Part shown: positions 7,554 to 15,739 of the stretch, piece by piece
How the letters are laid out: every line of letters starts with the position of its first letter
Position numbering within the stretch: position 1 is the first letter of the stretch
From: a virus
Length of the DNA stretch: 42,593 bases
Virus record (IMG/VR): IMGVR_UViG_3300031673_000143
Coordinates: 1-42,593 of that record
Strand: one strand, 5' to 3'
The notes under the pieces: model-generated
The model's input: only the letters and a program-made list of their open reading frames with translations
Database searches by the model: none
Told to the model about the DNA's origin: nothing
Position numbers and translations under genes: made by a program

Positions 7554-7874
7554 TTACTTTCCTTCGTTATCATTTTGTATATAGTCTATGTGGAAATGAT
7601 TCAATAGTGCTTTCAAGTTATACTTTATTTCATCGTTTGAATTTCTGCTGTTGACCATAGATTTTTCAAGGATGTCTATTCTGCCCGAATCAACACTAAC
7701 TTTTTGGGCGGTTAAGTTAACTTGATTATTTAACTCACTTATGCCCCATATACCTTTTATAAAAAGCCCCATTATTGTAATCCAAAGCGTAATAATGATT
7801 AACCATGTTCTGATGGATAATCTATTCGTCACTGTTGAATCATACCTGCTTTTGTGTTCTTCTATGTCTGCCAT
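7554..7874 (-). CDS. Membrane-anchored coiled-coil protein, 106 aa
   Basis: The ATG at 7874 (MADIEEHKSRYD) is chosen because AAGTAAGG precedes it; the frame extends upstream to 7916. One strong membrane helix (TWLIIITLWITIMGLFIKGIWG, about 23-43) is followed by a heptad-like region (NNQVNLTAQKVSVDSGRIDILEKS). In the lysis cassette this could be a spanin-like or holin-antagonist protein. It lacks a lipobox, so a spanin role is not supported directly. Confidence 0.6.
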   Translation of the reverse strand: MADIEEHKSRYDSTVTNRLSIRTWLIIITLWITIMGLFIKGIWGISELNNQVNLTAQKVSVDSGRIDILEKSMVNSRNSNDEIKYNLKALLNHFHIDYIQNDNEGK

Positions 7875-7926
7875 TACCTTACTTTCTACCGTAAAATGTT
7901 TGAAATATAATACCATGAATTATGCC

Positions 7927-8403
7927 TTAATAGGATTTATGCTTTGTTGCTCTTAAATAATAATATAGTTTACTTGAGTTTTTATTCAGGATAACTATGC
8001 GAAACAATTGCATACTGAAATTCTTAATATAATACTCATTAGCCCCGGGAGGAAACAACAGTAAAGACGATACCTTAATAGTTCCCATGGAATCTGCCTG
8101 AGTTGAAACCCAAATAGTATCTTTAGGCAAATATTGAAGGTTTCCACCAGCATCAGAACCTATTTTGTATCTTATAGTACCCGATTGGACTTTGATGGAA
8201 TCTATCAGAGTTGCAGCCGTATCGCTACCAGCTAAATAAATTTGGTCATACTGCTGATATAAATTTATAATTCTAACAGTATCAGTAGTACTTGTCAGAG
8301 AATCCTGCCAAATAGTATTGTAAACCCCGTCTATCGAAATAGATTGAGCATTTATCTTGGATAAAGCCCAAATAAGAACAAACAAAACAAGTAATTTTTT
8401 CAT
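7927..8403 (-). CDS. Signal-peptide protein, probable virion or surface component, 158 aa
   Basis: MKKLLVLFVLIWALSKINAQ is a Sec signal peptide, probably cut after NAQ. The mature part is Thr/Ser/Asp-rich and beta-predicted (TDTVRIINLYQQYDQIYLAGSDTAAT). The style is like the exported proteins at 15732, 18339 and 25401. No family recognised. It lies between the lysis genes and the ATP-grasp gene. Confidence 0.65.
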   Translation of the reverse strand: MKKLLVLFVLIWALSKINAQSISIDGVYNTIWQDSLTSTTDTVRIINLYQQYDQIYLAGSDTAATLIDSIKVQSGTIRYKIGSDAGGNLQYLPKDTIWVSTQADSMGTIKVSSLLLFPPGANEYYIKNFSMQLFRIVILNKNSSKLYYYLRATKHKSY

Positions 8404-8450
8404 TTTATACCTCTATATAATTTAATAATTTACAAATTTAATACCAATAG

Positions 8451-9704
8451 TTAGAATGTGATACCATAAGACTTTGACTTTGCAATTTCTTCCGACAAAG
8501 TATCTAAAGCACCCAAATCAATTTCAAGTTGAAAGGCTTTCACCTCTGAAGCATTATCTTTACAATTCTTAATTGCTTCATCTAATGTATTTCCTAATCC
8601 TACAACAGCTCCAACAGTTTCAATTTTTGAATCTTTATTCGGAATATAATAATATACGCCTTCTGATTTAGCTACATTCTTAACCTTTATGAACCTTTTA
8701 ACTTTATCCGGTATTTCAAAGGCTACTTCGCCAAGTGCTGCAAATTCAGAAGTCATTGTACATTGTGCGCAGTAACGAGCCTTAATTTTAGGCTCTACAA
8801 GCTCACCGCTTGCACCCGCCCAAGCTATTTCAGGTAGGTTACCGATTATTTCCATTTGAGACTGATGCGGAGGGTTTCCATTTCTTAGGCACGGATCTAT
8901 TAAAAATCCTTCTCGTCTTTTAGTCACTCTTACTTCGGTTGAAAACTGCCCTTTCATTCTTTCTTGTTTGAAAACATCCGATAAGGCATCATTAACTTTC
9001 TTCAATGATTGCGGTAGTCCTTCTATCAAGCCCATTTTACCACCGTAAGACGATCCCTTGACCTCTAAACCGTATAGTCCATACTTAGGGTAGTCACCAT
9101 TAACGCTATAAATATCAACTCCAAATTCAATAGCATCCGGTATCATTTTTTCAGCCATAAACTTATAGGTTGATTTTCTATGACCAAGTATTAAAGCCAA
9201 AGAATCAAAGAAAGAATCCATTTGGGGGTTACCCATTTTCTTAAATGTTTCGGCATCATACCTGTAATTATCAATTTTAATGAACCAATCCTTTGGGAGT
9301 TTTCTTAAACCATCAATACCAATAATTTCTTTACGTTCAGGAGTAGGAAGTCCAACAGACAACATCCATTCCGTAGTACGCATCCTATCACGTTCTAACC
9401 ATTCAGACTTACCCGATCCCCATACCGGCATACCCAATGATCTTAAATGTTCCTGTAAATCTCCCTGATAAATGTCAGTGAATACGCATAAATCAAAATA
9501 TTTTAGGTAGTCAAAGAAATTGGTAATAACGGTAATATTATCAAATCCTTCAGTTATAGCAACATCCTGAGAAGCCGGAAAAGCATCAATTTGAGATGGA
9601 TTATAAAAATAAACGTGCTTAAATGTTTCAGAGGCTTGTACAGCTAACTCATTGAATAAACCCGTATCAATGTAGCAAGCAACAACATTTTTTAAGTCTT
9701 TCAT
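8451..9704 (-). CDS. ATP-grasp ligase-like protein (PurD-like)
   Basis: A 417-aa protein with the overall order of glycinamide ribonucleotide synthetase (PurD) and related ATP-grasp ligases. An N-terminal alpha/beta domain (1-90) leads to GMPVWGSGKSEWLERDRMRT (91-110), matching the GIP.FGPS..A..LE..K region of PurD. FIKIDNY (K143) matches the ATP-binding lysine strand. EVRVTKRREGFLIDPCLRNGNPP resembles the metal-binding (E/D)xN segment, and the C-terminal TVGAVVGLGNTLDEAI resembles the PurD C-domain. The substrate cannot be read. It overlaps the 1409-aa virion protein gene by ATGA, so it may modify a virion protein or a small metabolite made late in infection. Confidence 0.7.
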   Translation of the reverse strand: MKDLKNVVACYIDTGLFNELAVQASETFKHVYFYNPSQIDAFPASQDVAITEGFDNITVITNFFDYLKYFDLCVFTDIYQGDLQEHLRSLGMPVWGSGKSEWLERDRMRTTEWMLSVGLPTPERKEIIGIDGLRKLPKDWFIKIDNYRYDAETFKKMGNPQMDSFFDSLALILGHRKSTYKFMAEKMIPDAIEFGVDIYSVNGDYPKYGLYGLEVKGSSYGGKMGLIEGLPQSLKKVNDALSDVFKQERMKGQFSTEVRVTKRREGFLIDPCLRNGNPPHQSQMEIIGNLPEIAWAGASGELVEPKIKARYCAQCTMTSEFAALGEVAFEIPDKVKRFIKVKNVAKSEGVYYYIPNKDSKIETVGAVVGLGNTLDEAIKNCKDNASEVKAFQLEIDLGALDTLSEEIAKSKSYGITF

Positions 9705-12700
9705 TGGTTTTCCTTAACTCCATATTTTTTCTTTTCTTCAGCAGACATTTTTTTAGCCAATCTCTCTTTATATTCTTTTCTTAATCCCTTGAACATCCAA
9801 ACATCATCAGGCACATTCCTTGATCTTACCATATCGGTAATTTGCCTTCTCGTAAATGTTTTATCTTTTAAAGCCTGCCTTATTAATTCGGCAGCTTTTT
9901 TATTATCCTTGTTTTTATATGCTTGCAAAATATCCCTACGAACTTTAGCAGATTCTTGAGCCGAATATGGTTTTACGCCCTGACCTGATTGTTTAGAGTA
10001 TAATTCTTCGATATCATTTTGCATCGGAGTATTACTGATATATTTAGGCGCTGGACTCATACCGACAAAACTTTGAAGTTGTCCGCCCAAACCTTCACCG
10101 GCCTCAGCCCTTTTTTGCATACCTTGAATAGAAAAAGGCATTGCGGATTTACCAACATACGAAGCCCACTCACCAACTTTCTTAATCAATGGATCGTCAG
10201 GATTAACAATTTCATAACCATAATAATCCTTATTATTAAGCATTTGGATAACATCACTTATAAAAGGATGGAGTTTATTTTCAATAGTGGAAGTAGGTTT
10301 AATTGAGTAAGCCCAAGCATCACGCATATAGCCCGGTATTGATATCCTTTCGGGAGTCCCGTCAGCATTCATTTTACCGGTACGGGGGAAATAATAATCT
10401 TTTAATTCTTTCGGAGGCTGACCGGTATATAAATAATTTGTTATAGCTCCCGTCATTCCGCTAATTATAGGCAAGGCTAAGACATAAGCCATTTTAGGAG
10501 TTACGCGGAAACCTTGACCTTTAGCAGCACCATATATTTGTTTACCCAAATCAATAGGAGCACCGCCAATTTCTCTTAAATCTCCGATATTCCAACCCAC
10601 CGATCTTACTGATCCCATTGATAAATCTTTGAGAGCTTTATTCCAGAATAAATTATCGTAAGTCATTTGTCCCATTCTATTATCAACACTATCCCAAGCC
10701 TCTTGTAATAATGCAGTTTCTTTTTTCCAATCTAATCCTTTGCTTGCAGCTTCTTTATTTATATTTTCGGCTAAATCAAAGAAAACTCCCAACTTTTGAC
10801 GAGGGACCAAATCCTGCATTAAAGGCTTAGCTAAAGTTTCAATCAGTGCGCCCGGAGTTCTCAAAACACCGCCAATGGGATTCCCAGACCGCCAAGCCTT
10901 CATCCAACCCTGGACAGCTTTATTATAATAAAAAGAATCCATTTTAGCCCTGCCACCGGCACGCATCAAATTATCAAGCGCCTTAGTCATAATAGGATTC
11001 TTTGAATAGTAATCCTTCATTAACTCGTTACCCTTGATAAAATTTGTAACTGGAGATAGGGGGACATCTGCAAGTGATTTTAGAGATTCACCAAATCTGC
11101 CTTGAGAGAATTGTTGTATTCCTAAAGCCATTTTTGATATCATAACATCTTGGGTAGTGAAGAAAGCATGGAAACCGCTTAAACCTAATTGGAATTGATT
11201 TAATAAGTTTCCACTTTGTCTTAACACAGAAAAAAAAGGATTGTTTTGAAGTCCGGGAGACAAGTAATTATTAACAATATTTGCTGCTTTTTCAGGCATA
11301 TAATAATTGCCTCGATAAATCAAACCTTTTTCTTTTTCTGAATATTGGAAAACCTTACCCATAGGATCATCCAAAGGTTTCCATCCCGAAGGCTGATCTC
11401 CTAATTTAGCAAATTTAATTAAGCCATTCTTTTTGAAATCTCCCTTTAAGTCTTGAGCCATAATATATTTATCCATTTCGTGTATTTTAGCAAGAAATAG
11501 CTCGGTAGGATTATAAGAAACAGGCTCTAATCCTTTTGCAATTCCGTCCATAGTCAAAGGTATAGTTCTTTCTTTCAAGAATCCTTTTTGACCTTCAAGA
11601 TTAGATTTCTTAAAAGTATCAGAGAATGCTGCTTTTGCTTTTTCCGGATCTTTCCAAAAATGGGGGAAATAGTTTTCAATAAAACTTCCTGCACCATCCT
11701 TATAAGTATTTAAAATATATTGATATTTCTCATTAAGTAATTCCTGCATGTGCTGCATAATTTTAGATTCATTAGGATCGCCTTCATATTTACCTTTTTC
11801 AGCACCGTCAATAAGTTTAAGATTATCCGCATTAGATTTCTTATCAAAATAATCCCTTGCCTGCTTAAACGCATTTAATGTTTGTTCCCTTGCTCTCGTA
11901 AGTTCTGCAATTCTAACCCTGCTTAACATAGCCGTTAGTTTGCCTTCTTTACCCCAACTTGACGGCAGAAAGGTTTTTCTTAAATAATTGACACCGGACT
12001 TTATTCCTTCAGATACTTTACTCAAATCTTGTTCGGCAAATTGTTTTAATCCCGGGATGGGAGTTGATTGTAAATCACCAAAAATATTCCCTTGATTTTT
12101 ATCTTCTGTTTTCTGATTAAATAAAGGAGTAGTTTCTTCACCTTTACCGCCTTCTTTATTTATAAAACCTTCAGGCATTTTAGCTTGACCTAAGCCTTGC
12201 ATTTTAATTTGTTCACCTGGTTTAGCTTCTCGGTTATGAAATTTATTTAACCAATCTTCAAAATTAGAACCTTTATAAAAATTATCTGTAATTCTTTCCG
12301 TTAGTAAGTCTTTTGTTTCACCCTGAGAATAACCCAAGTCTTGTCTATCTTTTACTCTATTAAAAAGTAGATTTTTATCATTTTCAGAAAGATTTTCAAA
12401 TCCTTGATGTCCCAGTTCATGTAAAACGGAATCAGTTATATCCGAAGCATCTGCATTGATAGTAATGGTTTTATTCTTCATATCAATATTAGCATCTTCA
12501 CTTAACGACATAACTCCAGGTTTTTCAATTACTACTTTTTTGATTCCCAAATCTTTTAATAAACCCTGTACTTTTGGGTTAGAAAAAGTATCGACAAATT
12601 CTTGTTGTTTTACATTTGATATTGAACTTTTTTTCTCAAATTCTAATCCTTTTATATTTATTGGTTCGTTTGTCTTTGAAGAAACATCGGATATTTTATT

Positions 12701-13930
12701 TAACTCTTTTTCAAGGCCGCCCATAAAGCCATCTTGAATTTCGGGTTTATCTAAAGTAGAGGCATCTTGTGATGCGACAAAGACTGAATTAATTCTATCA
12801 GAGAATCCGGGTTTGTCTTTTAATTTTAGGAAATCAGAAACATTCATTTTTGCTCTATTCCCATTTGCATCTTTAACTACTAAACTAAAATTACCAAATT
12901 TATTTTGGAGAGATTCTAAATCTGTATTATCACTAATATAGCCCATTCCACCCACTTCTTTTTTGAGTTGGTCTATATTTGTTTCCTTATTAATTGTGAC
13001 TTTCTTTTCGGGGGTTTCAATTAAATGGTTTGTATCAGTAAGTTTCTCTACTCCCGTACCTTCACTACCGACTTGAGCGACATTAGAATTTATCCCTTTA
13101 GCATTTTGTGGAGCTTGTTCCGGTTGGATATTTTCACTTTGCCTGAGTGGAGTTCCGACTTTAGTTTGTCCTTCTGCTCCGGTTTGAGCGGACTTCCCTT
13201 GCTCATTAGAAAGCGGACTTGTCGCATTGTTTTGGTTTTCATTTTGAGTGCCTTTCTTTAATTCATTTAATCTATCTTTTGATAATTCCGTTAATGGTTT
13301 AAACTCCTCAGGATGTTTCATAACCTTACCTAAAAGTAAAGTTTGCAGCATTAAATTGCCAACATTTTGGGCAGTCTCTGATGGTTCTTTTGTACCCGTT
13401 AATGCAGCAGCACCTTTGCCTATATAAGTAGCCGGTCTATTTAGTACATCCGAAGCTATTTTACTCACAGGGCTTTCATTTATTGATTTTAATGCAGGGA
13501 TTTTTGTCAATTCGTCAGCAACTGCATTACTACCTTTTTGCAAATAATTAAAAGGAACTCCTATTGTTGCATTGGTTGCACCCAATAATAGTTTGCCCAA
13601 TCCTTCAGCGTAATTAGAAAGTCCTTCGCCAACATTGTGTCCGGTAAATGCTTTATTGAGATTTTCTAATCCAGAGCCAAATTCTTGAGAGCCTTGAGAA
13701 ACAGATTCAAGAGCGGGTTGAAATATCTTACTGAGGAAACTCGGTTCGTTATTGGTTTGTTTAGAATTTGGAGACAGAAAATTATTTTTCCCAACAGTAT
13801 CTCCACTAGTCGGGGCTTTAGAAGAATTATCTTGAGGAGTTTTTATAGAATTGTCTTTAACATCCGGAGCGCTATTATCGGAATACTTAAATTTTAATGG
13901 TATCCATTTGCCGGACTTATCAGTTGGCAT
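9701..13930 (-). CDS. Large polyvalent virion/ejection protein with zincin motif, 1409 aa
   Basis: The largest protein of the phage. The N-terminal 300 residues are low-complexity, with a Gly/Ala-rich hydrophobic part (about 80-200). A metallopeptidase motif HELGH lies at 504-508 (VLHELGHQGFENL). A helical region (about 660-780) ends in IENYFPHFWKDPEKAK, resembling large polyvalent-protein-associated domains. The rest is helical and basic. Together with the 420-aa and 138-aa neighbours it forms a small-medium-large trio like P22 gp7/gp20/gp16 or T7 gp14-16, suggesting injection into the host envelope. The protease could open the periplasm or process virion proteins; both are inference. Confidence 0.7.
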   Translation of the reverse strand: MPTDKSGKWIPLKFKYSDNSAPDVKDNSIKTPQDNSSKAPTSGDTVGKNNFLSPNSKQTNNEPSFLSKIFQPALESVSQGSQEFGSGLENLNKAFTGHNVGEGLSNYAEGLGKLLLGATNATIGVPFNYLQKGSNAVADELTKIPALKSINESPVSKIASDVLNRPATYIGKGAAALTGTKEPSETAQNVGNLMLQTLLLGKVMKHPEEFKPLTELSKDRLNELKKGTQNENQNNATSPLSNEQGKSAQTGAEGQTKVGTPLRQSENIQPEQAPQNAKGINSNVAQVGSEGTGVEKLTDTNHLIETPEKKVTINKETNIDQLKKEVGGMGYISDNTDLESLQNKFGNFSLVVKDANGNRAKMNVSDFLKLKDKPGFSDRINSVFVASQDASTLDKPEIQDGFMGGLEKELNKISDVSSKTNEPINIKGLEFEKKSSISNVKQQEFVDTFSNPKVQGLLKDLGIKKVVIEKPGVMSLSEDANIDMKNKTITINADASDITDSVLHELGHQGFENLSENDKNLLFNRVKDRQDLGYSQGETKDLLTERITDNFYKGSNFEDWLNKFHNREAKPGEQIKMQGLGQAKMPEGFINKEGGKGEETTPLFNQKTEDKNQGNIFGDLQSTPIPGLKQFAEQDLSKVSEGIKSGVNYLRKTFLPSSWGKEGKLTAMLSRVRIAELTRAREQTLNAFKQARDYFDKKSNADNLKLIDGAEKGKYEGDPNESKIMQHMQELLNEKYQYILNTYKDGAGSFIENYFPHFWKDPEKAKAAFSDTFKKSNLEGQKGFLKERTIPLTMDGIAKGLEPVSYNPTELFLAKIHEMDKYIMAQDLKGDFKKNGLIKFAKLGDQPSGWKPLDDPMGKVFQYSEKEKGLIYRGNYYMPEKAANIVNNYLSPGLQNNPFFSVLRQSGNLLNQFQLGLSGFHAFFTTQDVMISKMALGIQQFSQGRFGESLKSLADVPLSPVTNFIKGNELMKDYYSKNPIMTKALDNLMRAGGRAKMDSFYYNKAVQGWMKAWRSGNPIGGVLRTPGALIETLAKPLMQDLVPRQKLGVFFDLAENINKEAASKGLDWKKETALLQEAWDSVDNRMGQMTYDNLFWNKALKDLSMGSVRSVGWNIGDLREIGGAPIDLGKQIYGAAKGQGFRVTPKMAYVLALPIISGMTGAITNYLYTGQPPKELKDYYFPRTGKMNADGTPERISIPGYMRDAWAYSIKPTSTIENKLHPFISDVIQMLNNKDYYGYEIVNPDDPLIKKVGEWASYVGKSAMPFSIQGMQKRAEAGEGLGGQLQSFVGMSPAPKYISNTPMQNDIEELYSKQSGQGVKPYSAQESAKVRRDILQAYKNKDNKKAAELIRQALKDKTFTRRQITDMVRSRNVPDDVWMFKGLRKEYKERLAKKMSAEEKKKYGVKENQ

Positions 13931-15182
13931 TCGGATCCTCTCCGCTTGACTGATCGTCAGTCTCTATATTTGAATCTTGATTAGTCTCAAAATTAGCAGG
14001 AAAATCTTTTTGAGGATCAGTACCATAAGTTGCTTTGTAAAGTTCCGCACCATATCGCATATCTAAAATATCTTGCTGTTTATCTTTGCTTAGTCCGTTA
14101 TTCTTATAAGCATCAACTAAATTAGCCCAGAAATCCCTTTTATCGGGGTTCTTACCCGTAACTTTATAAACTGATTTATACCAATCCTTGATTCCTTGAG
14201 GCATATTCTTTTTAATGTGTTCAACATACTTTTGATTGAAGTTTACTAAATTCTTTTGTAAATCTGCTCTTGTGATTAAGCTTCCGGGGTCATCAATAGA
14301 TGTGCCTTGAGAAGTCATTCCTGTTTCTAATTCCTTCATCATTCTTTGTTGAGTACCAAAATAATCATTATAAAGCCCTTTGGTAGCCTTAGTGAAATCC
14401 TTTTGGGTTGCGCCATTAATACTAACTTCTTTATATGCCTTTCCCTCAGAGCCTACACCCGTAACAGTATATTTTTGACCGCCAATAATTTTAGTTGAAG
14501 GGTCTTTCGGATCAGCATTTGGGTTCTTATAACCTCTGAAAGTTTGTATTCTATTTAATTTATGGTTGACTTCACTGCCTAAATATACTGGTTCAGGTTT
14601 GGCAGGTTTCATTTCTGTTAAATAGTCATGAAATTTAGCCGCGTATTCAGGAGGTACTTGGCTTATCACTTGTGCTTTTTGTTCAGGAGTATAACTATCC
14701 CATTTAGGAATACTCGTTTTAACTAAATCATTAAATTGATTTTCTTTTTGAGTTTTTTCCTGTCCGGTTAATAACCTCTGCATGTAGTTTCTATTTGCAG
14801 GTGTAAGACTTGACATTCTTTGGTTAATTGAATCTTGGCTTAATGGAACTGTTTGCTGCTGTAATCTTCCCGGGTTCACATTAGTCTGGATATTATTACC
14901 AAATTGAGCTAATGAAGGCTTGTTGGAAATATTGGAAACTCCCAAGTTTGACGGTTGCTGAATTAAATCAGTAGTTGTGCCTTTCTGAATTGTGTTCATC
15001 GTATCGGCTTGCTGTTGGTTCTGCTGTTCTGCTTGTTGCTGTTTTATTCTTGCAGCGTTTTGCTGTACTTCTTCCTCACGGGAAAGAGTTTCCTTCATTC
15101 TTTGATTCTGATTATAGTCGGCAGCACTTTGTTTATAAGCTGAATCAAATCCTGATAACAGATATTTGAGTGCATTGCTCAT
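13920..15182 (-). CDS. Putative internal virion/ejection protein, 420 aa
   Basis: The start at 15182 (MSNALKYLLSGFDSAYKQ) is used because its A is the last base of the upstream TAA (TAATG coupling); the frame is open further upstream without a plausible start. Residues 25-70 are Gln-rich coiled coil (EEEVQQNAARIKQQQAEQQNQ). The rest is mixed charged and Gln/Asn-rich, ending in an acidic tail (DQDSNIETDDQSSGEDPNAN shortened). It overlaps the 1409-aa gene by 11 bases. The assignment rests on composition and position. Confidence 0.6.
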   Translation of the reverse strand: MSNALKYLLSGFDSAYKQSAADYNQNQRMKETLSREEEVQQNAARIKQQQAEQQNQQQADTMNTIQKGTTTDLIQQPSNLGVSNISNKPSLAQFGNNIQTNVNPGRLQQQTVPLSQDSINQRMSSLTPANRNYMQRLLTGQEKTQKENQFNDLVKTSIPKWDSYTPEQKAQVISQVPPEYAAKFHDYLTEMKPAKPEPVYLGSEVNHKLNRIQTFRGYKNPNADPKDPSTKIIGGQKYTVTGVGSEGKAYKEVSINGATQKDFTKATKGLYNDYFGTQQRMMKELETGMTSQGTSIDDPGSLITRADLQKNLVNFNQKYVEHIKKNMPQGIKDWYKSVYKVTGKNPDKRDFWANLVDAYKNNGLSKDKQQDILDMRYGAELYKATYGTDPQKDFPANFETNQDSNIETDDQSSGEDPNAN

Positions 15183-15598
15183 TATATTAGCTTTCCTAAA
15201 GCACCACCTATTGCAGTACCAAAACCTCCTGTTGCAGATCCCAATAATGAACCTGCTACACCACCGGCAACATCTCCCCAAGTTGGTTTCTGATCTTGAT
15301 ATTTATATAATCCTAACATTTGATTTAAGATTTGTGAACGATTCTGCATATTCATCATTTCACCTTGACTTGCAACATTTGATAATTGCCCGCCTGCATT
15401 TGAATAAATATCATTTAAGGAAGCTCCCGAAATACCTGATCTTGACATACCGGTATTTGAAAACCTCGACATTAAATCTCTTACTCTTTTGTTGGTCTGA
15501 TTATTTATTCCCGCAGAAGCAGAAGAAATATAATCATTTACAGGAGTTGAATTGTCATATTGACTTTGCAGCATTTGTTGTAATTGTCCAGCATCCAT
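15182..15598 (-). CDS. Small ejection/internal virion protein candidate, 138 aa
   Basis: AAGGAG lies before the ATG. The N-terminal part is polar and Ser/Asn/Gln-rich; the last 35 residues are a Gly-rich hydrophobic stretch (GDVAGGVAGSLLGSATGGFG) like a glycine zipper, able to insert into a membrane. This matches small ejection proteins of short-tailed phages. Its stop is coupled to the 420-aa gene. Confidence 0.6.
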   Translation of the reverse strand: MDAGQLQQMLQSQYDNSTPVNDYISSASAGINNQTNKRVRDLMSRFSNTGMSRSGISGASLNDIYSNAGGQLSNVASQGEMMNMQNRSQILNQMLGLYKYQDQKPTWGDVAGGVAGSLLGSATGGFGTAIGGALGKLI

Positions 15599-15631
15599 AA
15601 AAACTCCTTACTTTCCTTTAATTTATTAATA

Positions 15632-15739
15632 TCATGGTATTTTTCTCAATCTGAAATCCAATAAGTCTATTTCATCATCGCCCTTGATATAGTCAACTCT
15701 GATAATATGTATGTTAGAAAGATTAAGTAAATCATTCAG
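15632..15739 (-). CDS. Possible small ORF or out-of-frame extension after the tail fibre gene
   Basis: A 35-codon frame overlaps the end of the 788-aa fibre gene and ends at 15632. It reads LNDLLNLSNIHIIRVDYIKG and ends in RLRKIP, which looks protein-like, but no ATG, GTG or TTG is available: only CTG (15739) or an ATA/ATT. A +1 slip at the fibre's GAA-TGA stop would also enter this frame. It may be chance. Confidence 0.25.
   Translation of the reverse strand: MNDLLNLSNIHIIRVDYIKGDDEIDLLDFRLRKIP

Noticed and set aside
8433-8440. Promoter -7 box (TAAATTTG) on the minus strand before the lysis-region genes
   Set aside because: No TTG is found at 19-21 bases upstream; a box alone is too common in AT-rich DNA.
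15166-15600. 144-codon plus-strand frame opposite the small ejection protein
   Set aside because: It is antisense to a well-placed gene with a ribosome site and coupled stop, and has a Leu/His/Ile-rich shadow-type composition.
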